Assembly: GCF_003479805.1 (NCBI RefSeq) | Contig: NZ_QUHV01000008.1 | Coordinates: 44,366-108,365, forward strand | DNA: 64,000 nt | Source of the DNA: Collinsella sp. AF08-23 | Lineage (GTDB): Bacteria; Actinomycetota; Coriobacteriia; Coriobacteriales; Coriobacteriaceae | Direction of reading: 5' to 3' | Part shown: positions 56,976-64,000 of the stretch, piece by piece | Position numbering within the stretch: position 1 is the first letter of the stretch | Layout of the letters: every line of letters begins with the position of its first letter | Translations under genes and position numbers: made by a program | The notes under the pieces: generated by a model | The model's database searches: none | The model's input: the letters and a program-made list of their open reading frames with translations, nothing else | Told to the model about the DNA's origin: nothing

Positions 56976-57620
56976 ATGTTCAGCACCGAACAGCGAAGGA
57001 TCTCAATCGAGACCTTCATCAGATTCGATCATAGCCATGCAGACGCGATTGCGGAGCCGGGGTACCCGACGAGGCATTCGCTCAGGGCCTGGCACAAGGA
57101 CTATCTGGGGCATGGGGAGGTCAGGCCCCCGAAGCGGCGGCGGGAGCCCAAGTTCACCTTGGAGATGAGGCAGGCCGCCGTGGACTATTACCTCGCGCAC
57201 GGAAAGAGCCTCGCCAGGATCATGCGCAGGATGGGCTATCCCGCCAGCGGGGAGTGCCTCTGCGACCGGATCGACGAGCTTGCCCCCGGGCAGGGGAGAT
57301 ACAGGGGGCCGAGCCCGAAGGCGGGTCCTGTCCCGCTCGCGGAGAAGATACAGGCGGTGGCCGAGCCCGGGTCCCGCGGCGGAACCGCTGCGGAGGTCGC
57401 CGAGAAGCACGGCGTGTCGAGGACGGCGCCCCACGCCTGGCGAAGGGAGATGATGGGCGATAATGTCGGGGACACCGAAGAGAAAGGCGTCCCCGTGAGC
57501 AAGGAATACGACGGCCTGCCAGACGACATCGAGGTCCTGCAGGACATGTTGCGAGAGGCGAGCAGCTCAGGCGGGTGCAGCTCGGGCTCGACGTGCGCCA
57601 GGCGACCCTCGAGATGGTAA
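56976..57620 (+). CDS. IS3-family transposase, first reading frame
   Basis: 214 aa. The N-terminal part contains two helix-turn-helix-like units (EPGYPTRHSLRAWHKDYLG and GGTAAEVAEKHGVSRTAPHA). After LQDMLREA the frame departs from the family; the expected continuation (QLRRVQLGLDVRQATLEMVK) is in the -1 frame, which belongs to the second frame. Either a programmed -1 shift or a mutation joins them. Confidence 0.8.
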   Translation: MFSTEQRRISIETFIRFDHSHADAIAEPGYPTRHSLRAWHKDYLGHGEVRPPKRRREPKFTLEMRQAAVDYYLAHGKSLARIMRRMGYPASGECLCDRIDELAPGQGRYRGPSPKAGPVPLAEKIQAVAEPGSRGGTAAEVAEKHGVSRTAPHAWRREMMGDNVGDTEEKGVPVSKEYDGLPDDIEVLQDMLREASSSGGCSSGSTCARRPSRW

Positions 57621-58558
57621 AAAAAGACCAGGGCGCCGACCCAGAGCCGCTGACGAACGAGGAGAAGGCGGCGATGGTGGAGGCGCTGAGGGCTGAATAC
57701 AAGCTCTGCGAGATCCTGCCCGTGGCGGGCATGGCCAAGAGCAGCTACGAATACGCCAGGAACGCCCAGGCCGGAGGCGAGGCCGAAGAGCGCGCCGCAG
57801 CGCGGAAGGCGGTCATCGAGGCGTCCGGGGCCAGCGGCGGCACATACGGCTACAGGCGCGTGCACGCCCAGGTCAACGCCGATGCGGGGGACGGCGCGGC
57901 GATCGGCGGGCGGACCGTGCGCAGCATCATGGAGGAGGAGAACCTGGTCGCGAGGGCCGCCAGGAAGAAGCGCCGGTACAGCTCCTACGAGGGCGAGATC
58001 TCGGAGGCGCCCGAGAACCTGCTGCGCGACGAGCGGGGCAAGCATCACTTCCGCTCGAACAAGCCGAACGAGCTCTGGATAACCGACGCGGCCGAGTTCC
58101 GCATCCCCGCCGGCAAGGCGTGCCTGTCGCCCATCGTGGACTGCTTCGACGGCATGCCGCCGAGCTGGCCGGTATCGACCTCGCCCGACGCCGAGATGGC
58201 CAACTCGTCGCCGCTCGGCGCGTGCAAGCGGCTCGGCGGGGGAGACCATCCCAAGATCCACTCGGACCGCGGCCGCCATTGCCGCCGGCCGGGATGGATA
58301 GGGATATGCGATGAGAACGGCCTGGTCAGATCGATGCCGGGGAAGGGATGCAGCCCCGGCAGCGCGAGGTGCGAGGGCTTCTTCGGGAGGCTGAAGATAG
58401 AGTTCTTCCACGGCTGCGACTGGGCCGGGGTTACACTCGAGGAGTTCATGGACATGCTCGACGCCCACCTCAGATGGTACGGGGATGTCAGGATAAAGGG
58501 CGACCTGGATTACAGGAGCCCCATGCAGTACCGCAGGGATTTGGGCCTAGCAGCATAG
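57575..58558 (+). CDS. IS3-family transposase, DDE catalytic frame
   Basis: 327 aa as an open frame from a GTG; probably made as a fusion by frameshifting. An HTH_21-like region (ASGGTYGYRRVHAQ) precedes the rve integrase core with the DDE triad in ITDAAEF, HSDRG and EGFFGRLK. The frame is intact, so the element may still be active if the -1 shift is programmed. An A7 run at about 57619-57625 lies beyond the stop of the first frame. Confidence 0.85.
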   Translation: MQLGLDVRQATLEMVKKDQGADPEPLTNEEKAAMVEALRAEYKLCEILPVAGMAKSSYEYARNAQAGGEAEERAAARKAVIEASGASGGTYGYRRVHAQVNADAGDGAAIGGRTVRSIMEEENLVARAARKKRRYSSYEGEISEAPENLLRDERGKHHFRSNKPNELWITDAAEFRIPAGKACLSPIVDCFDGMPPSWPVSTSPDAEMANSSPLGACKRLGGGDHPKIHSDRGRHCRRPGWIGICDENGLVRSMPGKGCSPGSARCEGFFGRLKIEFFHGCDWAGVTLEEFMDMLDAHLRWYGDVRIKGDLDYRSPMQYRRDLGLAA

Positions 58559-58623
58559 GATGAATTCGGTCCAAGATTCCCACCGCAGTCCCTTTTCGTA
58601 AATCAGACGTTACCAAATACACA

Positions 58624-59048
58624 TCTGGTAGACGTGGCCGCACTCGCCGCGCCACCATACGGGCTTGCGGCTTACGGCCTGCACGCCGGTGGGCTTCAAG
58701 CGCTTGTTCATGCGCGGGTGCCACATCGCCGCTATGACGGGATGCTGGCGGCCAGGTCGTTGTAGCCGGCGAGCACCTTGCGCCCCGAGCAGTACGGGCA
58801 GCCCGGGTCCGCCTTGCCCTTGCGCCTCGGTTCGCTATGAGGCCGGACCACTCGTGGCCCTCCTTGCACTTCCTCCAGACGCGCTTGTTGGAGCTGGCGA
58901 TCACGTCGGTCGGCTTTAGGTCGCCGTTGCGCTCGAAATCCCATTCAGCTACGAGCTCGGGATACGCGGTGGCCAGGTCGTTGTAGCCGCGCAGCAGCTT
59001 GCGGTCCTTGCAGTACGGGCAGCTGTCGTCGACACGCGTGGAGCGCAT
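58624..59048 (-). pseudogene. 5' part of the interrupted zinc-ribbon protein gene
   Basis: Encodes repeats of a treble-clef/zinc-ribbon unit (DUF4379-like): CPYCKDRKLLRGYNDLATAY, CKEGHEWSGLIAN, then in other frames CPYCSGRKVLAGYNDLA and SRKPVWWRGECGHVYQM, up to the IS junction. At least two frameshifts lie upstream of the insertion, near 58825 and 58742, so the gene was already damaged. The start at 59048 is uncertain. Function unknown; such proteins often sit beside endonuclease-like genes in mobile regions. Confidence 0.7.
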
Positions 59049-59071
59049 GCTCGCCTTCTCGCGCCATAGCG

Positions 59072-59118
59072 AAAACCTCTCGGAGCTTTCTCGACCGAAA
59101 CGGGAAAACTCCGAGAGG
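59072..59118 (-). terminator. Hairpin terminator after the DUF2971 gene
   Basis: CCTCTCGGAG and CTCCGAGAGG with further pairing inside (CCG/CGG) form a long hairpin; on the minus strand TTTTC follows. It lies about 90 bases beyond the DUF2971 stop. Confidence 0.7.
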
Positions 59119-59208
59119 CTTATCGTTCTACACGCTTGTTTTGACGTTCACTGAACAAGCGCAAGGCGAAAGCTCGGTCAACCCAGAGCTTCCGATTCTG
59201 CAGCCGCA

Positions 59209-60099
59209 TCAGGCATCGGCTTTCGCACAGCCAGAGCAGAAGTTCCAGTCGACGGTTCCGCGAAGCTCACTGTCACGGTAATTGCCCTCGTCATCGGAAA
59301 CGGGCGAGTCGAACACCCTGTCAGCCACAAAGGAGCCATCGAAATCAATCGGAATCTTGACGCACTTAACGCGGGATTCCTTGCCCGCCAGGTCGAGCCT
59401 GCTAATCGTAGCGACGAGCCGCACCTCGTTCTCGTAGGACCAAGACCGGTGCTTCGCTATCTGCCCTATGCCGTTAAAGGCCCGGCCGCTCATAACATGA
59501 CGGCCCCCTTCTAGCGACGACCTGCCAACGGTGACGTTGCCGTCAGCATGATTCTGGAAGTAAAGGATGTCAACAAGGCGGAGCCTCAGCCTGTCAGCCG
59601 GCAGCTCCATGAGGCATTGAAACCTCCCGTCTGTACCGAACCAGCCGCATTCGTACGATTCGCGGCCCATCGCCCCCTGCAACGTTCGGCGATCGAAGTT
59701 GATCATCGCCCCATTGCCATCCATGCCCCCATAGAGCATCCACATCGCGACACTTTCGGTGGAGGAAGCCGAGAAGCACGCCCCAAAACGCTTGGTCGAC
59801 ATGAAGAAGGGGTTGAAATGCTCGCGGTCGTATTTATCGTTCCAGCTCGCGCCGTCGGTCAGGTACAGCGCGCTGTCCCTCAAGATGCCAGCTATGCGGG
59901 CGCGGGTCGCGTAATGCTTGTACTCTCGATGCATTCCGCCCCTGTCGGCCAGAAACGCAAGCACATCCTTATACCCCTCCAAGTGCTCCTGCGACTGCGA
60001 GTGACATAAGACGTCATCTCTGAGAACTTGCTTCTCATAGGCAGTTAGAACGCTCGCTAGAGTCCACTTTGTCTCTTTGGTGCTGACCCGTTCTCCCAT
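59209..60099 (-). CDS. DUF2971 domain protein
   Basis: 296 aa. The central part fits the DUF2971 pattern: ASWNDKYDREHFNPFFMSTK, CFSASSTESVAMWMLYGGMD, GAMINFDRR and ENEVRLVATI, the last matching the conserved E-W/V-R. The family is of unknown function and frequent in defence and mobile islands. The ATG at 60099 overlaps the stop of the sugar-transferase remnant (TGATG) and has GGAGGTG upstream. Confidence 0.75.
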   Translation of the reverse strand: MGERVSTKETKWTLASVLTAYEKQVLRDDVLCHSQSQEHLEGYKDVLAFLADRGGMHREYKHYATRARIAGILRDSALYLTDGASWNDKYDREHFNPFFMSTKRFGACFSASSTESVAMWMLYGGMDGNGAMINFDRRTLQGAMGRESYECGWFGTDGRFQCLMELPADRLRLRLVDILYFQNHADGNVTVGRSSLEGGRHVMSGRAFNGIGQIAKHRSWSYENEVRLVATISRLDLAGKESRVKCVKIPIDFDGSFVADRVFDSPVSDDEGNYRDSELRGTVDWNFCSGCAKADA

Positions 60100-60501
60100 C
60101 AAACACCTCCGCTGTTATGCGTTTCGTGGCTATCCTTGCTTGCGCCACACCATCTTATCCACCACGCCAGTATAGCTCTGAATGATCTCACGACCTTAGT
60201 GCTCACGGTTTCATCTGCGTAATCGGGCACGGGCGCCTCGGGATAGCTGCCCTCGGCGTCTAGGGCCACAGCAGTATGCACAGCTTGCAGAAGGCCTCTC
60301 TCGAAAATGCCCGACAGCGTGAAACACGCCTTGTCACAGTTCGCGCGCCTGCCTCTGGCCGCTCTTCTATGCGGAGTCGTTTCTATCAGTAGCCGCCCAC
60401 CAGCCCGTGATGCCGGGCCTGCAGGCCAGCACCTCGTCGCAGGCGTCGCCATGCTCGTACGTTTCCTCCAACGTCACGGGACGAGGCCCTATTACTGACA
60501 A
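60099..60501 (-). pseudogene. C-terminal fragment of an exopolysaccharide sugar transferase (second copy)
   Basis: Begins VLTKGLSVIGPRPVTLEETY and continues to RPGITGWWAATDRNDSA, where a TAG replaces the expected tryptophan codon. KSGQRQAREL follows in the same frame, then the gene end appears in another frame (CDKACFTLSGIFERG up to SKDSHETHNSGGV). One stop, a frame change and the loss of the 5' half make it non-functional. Its sequence differs from the fragment at 53963-54124, so the two come from different transferases. Confidence 0.75.
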
Positions 60502-60733
60502 CCCTTTTGTCAAGACAAAAAACAAGATTACCTGCAGAAATGCTCCGACTAGATAGCTGAACTACCTGTTTTCTAGAGCTTGAACCTCCAGACCTTTGCA
60601 GCTCATGCCGACCGCCATTGGCGATGAACCAGCTCCGAAAAACTGCCTCCAGATCGGATAAAGAATCGTCCCATTGGGACAGATTCCCAATGGGACGATT
60701 CTTCGCATCAACGTCGACGCATACACAAACCCA
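60496..60733. repeat. ~0.24-kb direct repeat, copy B
   Basis: Same orientation as 54118-54351. It shares TGTCAAGAC, ATTACCTGCAGAAATGCTCC, CATTGGCGATGAACC and the hairpin AGAATCGTCCCATTGGG with CCCAATGGGACGATTCT (60662-60702). The left edge joins the second sugar-transferase remnant at the same codon position as copy A does the first. Confidence 0.8.
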
Positions 60734-60837
60734 GCGATGTAGCGAAACGGCAAATCTGAACAAATCGCGAGGCTTTAAAGCATCAACGAGCAACACCGGC
60801 TTAGCTCGCAGCTAAGGACGAATGCCTCGACCGCCGC

Positions 60838-60843
60838 TATAAT
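60838..60843 (+). promoter_or_regulatory. -10 box of the DUF6414-like/AAA+ operon
   Basis: A perfect TATAAT 39 bases upstream of the first ATG, giving a leader of about 33 bases. The best -35 candidate at 17-base spacing (AGGACG) is weak, so the promoter may need an activator. Confidence 0.5.
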
Positions 60844-60882
60844 TCAAATGGATAATGGAATGGCATAGCGCATTGGAGACGT

Positions 60883-61758
60883 ATGGCAAAGAAGAAGCAG
60901 AAGAAGCAGCCACAGGTACAAACGCCGGAACTTTTCACCGTCTACTACATGAATCAAGACAAGGTTTTCGAGATGCGCATGCTCCTTGACAACCGGCTTC
61001 GAACAGGGCACACGGGAGAGAAAACGGGCACGACATCGAGCGAAGCAAACATCAACGCCGAAGCCGACGCAAAAGTCCCGTTTCTCACAGAGCTACAGGG
61101 CCGCATCGAAGGAAAGATCGGCCACGAGAAACAGACCAGAATGGTCGATACGCTGGAATACATCCACACAAAAAGCCGTATGCTCTCCGACATCATCGCC
61201 CGTTGCAACATCTTTGAGGGGAACTCGGCCAACGAAGGCGACCTCGTTTACATCGACGACGTCAATCTGGAGCTCCTCAACGAAGACGAGGTACGCGCAC
61301 TCGTCGCGATCATGACGGGGACGCTCGACGGCTTCACAGTTCCCGAGTCAGGCGGGCTCGATATCGGGCACATGTTTCAATCGATAGTAAAGGCGGGGGC
61401 ATCGTTCAAGCTGAGAGGCGAAGCCGGACATGGCTGCGGCGGCCCCATCCTCCTGAAAATACCCATCGACAGCGGCAGCCTCTTCGAAAGCGGATACTCA
61501 ATCGACGACCTGCTCATAGGCAAGGTCGGCGTCGTGGGAATCTGCAAGGGCAAGGTAAAAACGGACGACCTGCGCAGCTCATTCGACTACTTCCAGGCCA
61601 AAGACAAGCAGCAGCCAAGCGAAGACGACGACTTCATCGAGTGCGCGGAAGACGCGGGCACGGAACCCGAAGACCCGCGAGACGAAGGCGATGGAGAGCC
61701 CACCTACATCGACGTGCTCTCGATTATCCAGGCCGTAAAAGCAAAACCAGAAGCGTAG
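60883..61758 (+). CDS. DUF6414-like protein paired with a Clp-like ATPase
   Basis: 291 aa. A basic N-terminus (MAKKKQKKQPQ) precedes LFTVYYMNQDKVFEM, a polar Thr/Ser/Asn segment (about 40-75), a helical part, then DLVYIDDVNLELLNEDEVRA and a beta-rich end (GGPILLKIPIDSGSLFESGY, SIDDLLIGKVGVVGICKGKV). This order resembles DUF6414 proteins, whose function is unknown; the match is by pattern only. The C-terminal 55 residues are acidic. No membrane segment is seen. ATG at 60883 follows GGAG. The ATPase starts 3 bases after its stop. Confidence 0.65.
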   Translation: MAKKKQKKQPQVQTPELFTVYYMNQDKVFEMRMLLDNRLRTGHTGEKTGTTSSEANINAEADAKVPFLTELQGRIEGKIGHEKQTRMVDTLEYIHTKSRMLSDIIARCNIFEGNSANEGDLVYIDDVNLELLNEDEVRALVAIMTGTLDGFTVPESGGLDIGHMFQSIVKAGASFKLRGEAGHGCGGPILLKIPIDSGSLFESGYSIDDLLIGKVGVVGICKGKVKTDDLRSSFDYFQAKDKQQPSEDDDFIECAEDAGTEPEDPRDEGDGEPTYIDVLSIIQAVKAKPEA

Positions 61759-61761
61759 CCC

Positions 61762-62937
61762 ATGCTCAAACTGACGACTTACAGACGCAACCAATTCCCC
61801 AATCTCAAGGCGAAGCTTGAGGAAGACGGTTACACCTACGCGTCGGCAATGGAGCTGGGCAGCACGCAGAAGCTCGCCTCGCTGTGCAGCGAAGGCCCCG
61901 TCGCTGTCGACGTCTCGCCGCTGCTGCCGCTCCTCAATCCCACCAGCTGCCTCAACGACACCGCATCCGTCACTGAAGTTCTAATGCACCAGCTTCCCGA
62001 CGACGCGCTGTTCGTGGCCGATGAGAACGCGGCAGCGGGTCATGAATACGACATGCGCACGTTGTTCGACGAAATCGAGAAATCAGAAATCGAAGGAGAG
62101 CCCACCGAGGAAGCAATGCGGGCCGAACGCGGAGCAAAGCTCCTCATAGACCTGAGCAGCGAGAAGACCGACAAGCTCCTTGACGACTTCGACAGCAACC
62201 TCATCGGCCAGGGTCCGTTCAAAAAGGAGCTTCGCAAGCAGGTCGGAGTCTTCAGGCTGTTCAACTCCATCGGCGAGCAGCCGATACTGTCCATGTTCCT
62301 GCTCGGCCCGTCCGGCGTCGGCAAGACCGAGACGGCCCGCATCCTCAGCGACCTGCTCGCCCCTGGCCAGCCCCTCCCGAAGATCAACTTCGGCAACTAC
62401 AGCAGCAAAGACTCCCTCAACTCGCTCATCGGAAGCCCGCGCGGCTACATCGGCAGCGAAGAGGGCGAGCTCTCCTTGAAAATCGAGGCCAGCGAATCCG
62501 GCGTCATCCTCATAGACGAGTTCGAGAAGGCCAACCCAGCGGTTTGGAACTTCTTCCTCGACCTGCTTGAGAACGGGCATTTCACCGACTCACAGGGCAC
62601 GATGCACGACCTCGACGGCTATATCATCGTATTCACGTCCAACGCTCCAAAAGAAGAGGTGCGGGAGAAGTTCCCACCCGAGCTCCTCTCCCGCTTCAGC
62701 CTCAAGACAAGGTTGACCCCTCTGAGCACAGAGGACAAGCACGCATTCGTGCGACGCTATATCGAAAACGTCGCGACGAAGTACCAACGCACTCGCAACA
62801 CGCTTCCCCGTCCCGACGATGTAGTAAACGTAGCATTGGAGGGGATCGACGTTTCGAAAGAAGGGAATATCCGAGTACTCAAGAATGAGGCCCGCAAATG
62901 GTTTGCCGACTACATAAATGAATGCGCCGATCTTTAA
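61762..62937 (+). CDS. Single-ring Clp-like AAA+ ATPase
   Basis: 391 aa. Residues 1-140 form an unrecognised N-terminal domain. The AAA+ core matches the second ring of ClpA/ClpB: LIGQ (147-150), Walker A GPSGVGKT (182-189), pore loop GYIG (228-231), Walker B VILIDEFEK (248-256), sensor-1 TSNA (292-295), arginine finger in LLSRF (about 311) and sensor-2 arginine in GNIRVL (371). The aromatic pore loop suggests a protein-pulling unfoldase. There is no ClpP-binding IGL/F loop, middle domain or ClpB N-domain. It lies 3 bases downstream of the DUF6414-like gene without its own binding site, so the two are coupled. Confidence 0.85.
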   Translation: MLKLTTYRRNQFPNLKAKLEEDGYTYASAMELGSTQKLASLCSEGPVAVDVSPLLPLLNPTSCLNDTASVTEVLMHQLPDDALFVADENAAAGHEYDMRTLFDEIEKSEIEGEPTEEAMRAERGAKLLIDLSSEKTDKLLDDFDSNLIGQGPFKKELRKQVGVFRLFNSIGEQPILSMFLLGPSGVGKTETARILSDLLAPGQPLPKINFGNYSSKDSLNSLIGSPRGYIGSEEGELSLKIEASESGVILIDEFEKANPAVWNFFLDLLENGHFTDSQGTMHDLDGYIIVFTSNAPKEEVREKFPPELLSRFSLKTRLTPLSTEDKHAFVRRYIENVATKYQRTRNTLPRPDDVVNVALEGIDVSKEGNIRVLKNEARKWFADYINECADL

Positions 62938-63181
62938 GCGCCATGCCGCGCTGTTTCCGCGATTCCAGGTCACGGATAACAGCAAGTACAACGAAAGCAC
63001 CACTACTCTGCCAGCGTATTCCTGTCGCCGCATTCAGCAGAGGCGCCGGCGTGCTCGGCATCGCCCCTCCTGCACCTAAATCGAACGTCTCCATGCGCCC
63101 GCAACCCACGCATCCATTGAAAACGACGCGGACCCCCATAGCTGCCACGCATATAGCCGCCCAGTCCAATATTCGCAAGAT
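62938..63181. other. Stretch between the AAA+ gene and the direct repeat
   Basis: No supported gene. The minus strand is open across 62879-63220 with a hydrophobic stretch (AAICVAAMGVRVVF), but no binding site and no conserved features are present, and part of it lies antisense to the ATPase gene. Confidence 0.4.
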
Positions 63182-63399
63182 CACGCCTATAGGCAGGAGG
63201 CACCGACCCGCCTCTCCCATTCCTTCCTCGCCGAGGGGCTGAGGGCTAGTCGAGCCTTATCGGCCTCTCGGGCCTCTTCCTCCCCGAACAGTACGGGCAG
63301 TAGCCCGGCTTGGCCCTCACCCTGTCGCGGACGGCCATCTGGTAGACGTGGCCGCACTCGCCGCGCCACCATACGGGCTTGCGGCTTACGGCCTGCACT
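63182..63399. repeat. Direct repeat containing the zinc-ribbon gene end, copy 2
   Basis: Uninterrupted copy of the sequence at 56742-56895 plus 58618-58685. It shows the IS target site intact (GGCCATCTGGTAGACG) and ends abruptly at 63399, where an IS256-type remnant begins. Confidence 0.85.
63246..63399 (-). pseudogene. 3' end of a second zinc-ribbon gene copy
   Basis: Encodes VQAVSRKPVWWRGECGHVYQ, MAVRDRVRAKPGYCPYCSGR and KRPERPIRLD, then a stop. The upstream part is cut off by the IS256 remnant; no start codon is available. Confidence 0.8.
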
Positions 63400-63484
63400 G
63401 TTGATGTGCAATAAGAAGTGGTCCGGTAGTGTCCCGAAAGTTGGTGTAGACGCCTAGAATCACAACCGTATTCTAGCCCAACAT

Positions 63485-63960
63485 CTAGGCCGCCCTCCTT
63501 CCGATCGGGTTGTCGGCGAGCACGACGTCGATGATGCGCCGCGCGTGCTCCTCGGCGGTGCCCTCGTATGCCCGGGAGGGCGCCGCGGGCGCGGCCGAGG
63601 CCAGCGCCTGGGCTATCGACTCCTCGGAGAACCACCTCCTCGCCTCCCAGTCCTCGTCCATCTCCGAGAAGACGGCCCCCAGCATCCTGATGAGCGGGCG
63701 CCTCGACGGGAAGACCTGGACCACGCGCGAGCGCCTCTTGAGCTCGCGGTTAGCCCTCTCCTGCACGTTGTTGGTCCGCAGCCGCCTGTGATGGGCGTAC
63801 GGGAGGTCCAGGTACGCAAGCGCGTCGGCCTCGGCGTCCTCCAGGAGCCGTGAGGCCCTGGGGGCAGATGCCCGATATCTCCTCGCACGCCAGGTGGTAG
63901 AGCTCGCGCACGAGGCCGGGATCGCGCTCCGCGAAGACCGCGTGCGGGATCGCCGGCACG
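63485..63960 (-). pseudogene. IS256-family (mutator) transposase fragment
   Basis: C-terminal third of a mutator-type transposase: RTNNVQERANRELKRRSRVV, VFPSRRPLIRMLGAVFSEMD and a stop at 63485. Upstream, in another frame, FAERDPGLVRELYHLACEEI continues it; a run of five G on the plus strand near 63860 (one too many) explains the shift. Before 63960 the match to the family ends, so most of the gene, including the first two catalytic aspartates, is missing. Confidence 0.8.
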
Positions 63961-64000
63961 GCTGATGTGGCTATACTAAATTGGACAGTCGGATGAGAGT

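Larger units (their letters stand above)
56896..58623 (+). mobile_element. IS3-family insertion sequence
   Basis: About 1.73 kb with perfect terminal inverted repeats TGTGTATTTGGT/ACCAAATACACA, and further inverted similarity inside (AAGGGACTGCGGTGG near both ends). Comparison with the uninterrupted copy at 63330-63345 shows that it sits in a zinc-ribbon gene. The duplicated target is ATCT if the ends are placed one base further in, or TC to CATCTG depending on placement. It carries two overlapping transposase frames. Confidence 0.88.

Noticed and set aside
57617..57625. A7G run as the programmed frameshift site of the IS3 transposase
   Set aside because: It lies at or beyond the stop codon of the first frame, and the second frame is open on both sides of it, so a shift there would not join the two.

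Overview
The window looks like a chromosomal segment of a high-GC Actinomycetota of the class Coriobacteriia, most likely Collinsella. This is an inference from gene content and order: alpha2/beta2 glycyl-tRNA synthetase, an mre/rod operon running into the TIGR03960/TIGR03936 radical-SAM pair and rplU-rpmA-obg, a fused AroE-AroK, and small GTGCCA-type palindromes between genes. No 16S gene is present to confirm it.

From 1 to about 34.8 kb nearly everything is on the minus strand and is housekeeping. In transcription order from the right this comprises a P-type ATPase and zinc-ribbon pair, a cyclophilin, a TPR membrane protein, the elongasome operon mreB-mreC-mreD-mrdA-rodA plus a DUF697 protein, two radical-SAM tRNA-modification-like proteins, rplU-rpmA-obg-nadD-yqeK-rsfS, rpsP-khpA-rimM-trmD-lepB, glyQ-glyS, rnj-ftsK, a RodZ-like protein, yajQ and a partial rimO. 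Only dinB (13.5-14.9 kb) is on the plus strand. A tRNA-Arg(CCG) lies at 34.9 kb.

From 35.2 to 44.2 kb a plus-strand operon encodes the whole shikimate route and the Phe/Tyr branches: aroF, tyrA, aroB, aroA, aroC, pheA, an aroE-aroK fusion and aroQ. Four of its gaps hold members of one palindromic repeat family. A 224-bp element with 25-bp inverted ends follows, then pnp and rpsO on the minus strand.

From about 47.5 kb to the right end the sequence is an accessory island. It holds a DUF3800 gene preceded by a structured RNA with its own terminator, an all-helical unknown protein, rmlB beside a galU remnant, two truncated polysaccharide sugar transferases, a decayed AbiE system, a YafQ/DinJ toxin-antitoxin pair, a zinc-ribbon gene broken by frameshifts and an IS3-type element, a DUF2971 gene, a two-gene module of a DUF6414-like protein and a Clp-like AAA+ ATPase, and a broken IS256 transposase. 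The island is built as two successive modules with the same flanks (sugar-transferase 3' end plus a ~0.2-kb repeat on one side, zinc-ribbon gene end on the other) but different cargo: AbiE remnant plus toxin-antitoxin in the first, DUF6414-like plus Clp-like ATPase in the second. This swapped-cargo layout, the second cargo and the DUF3800-linked RNA are the most promising items for new biology.
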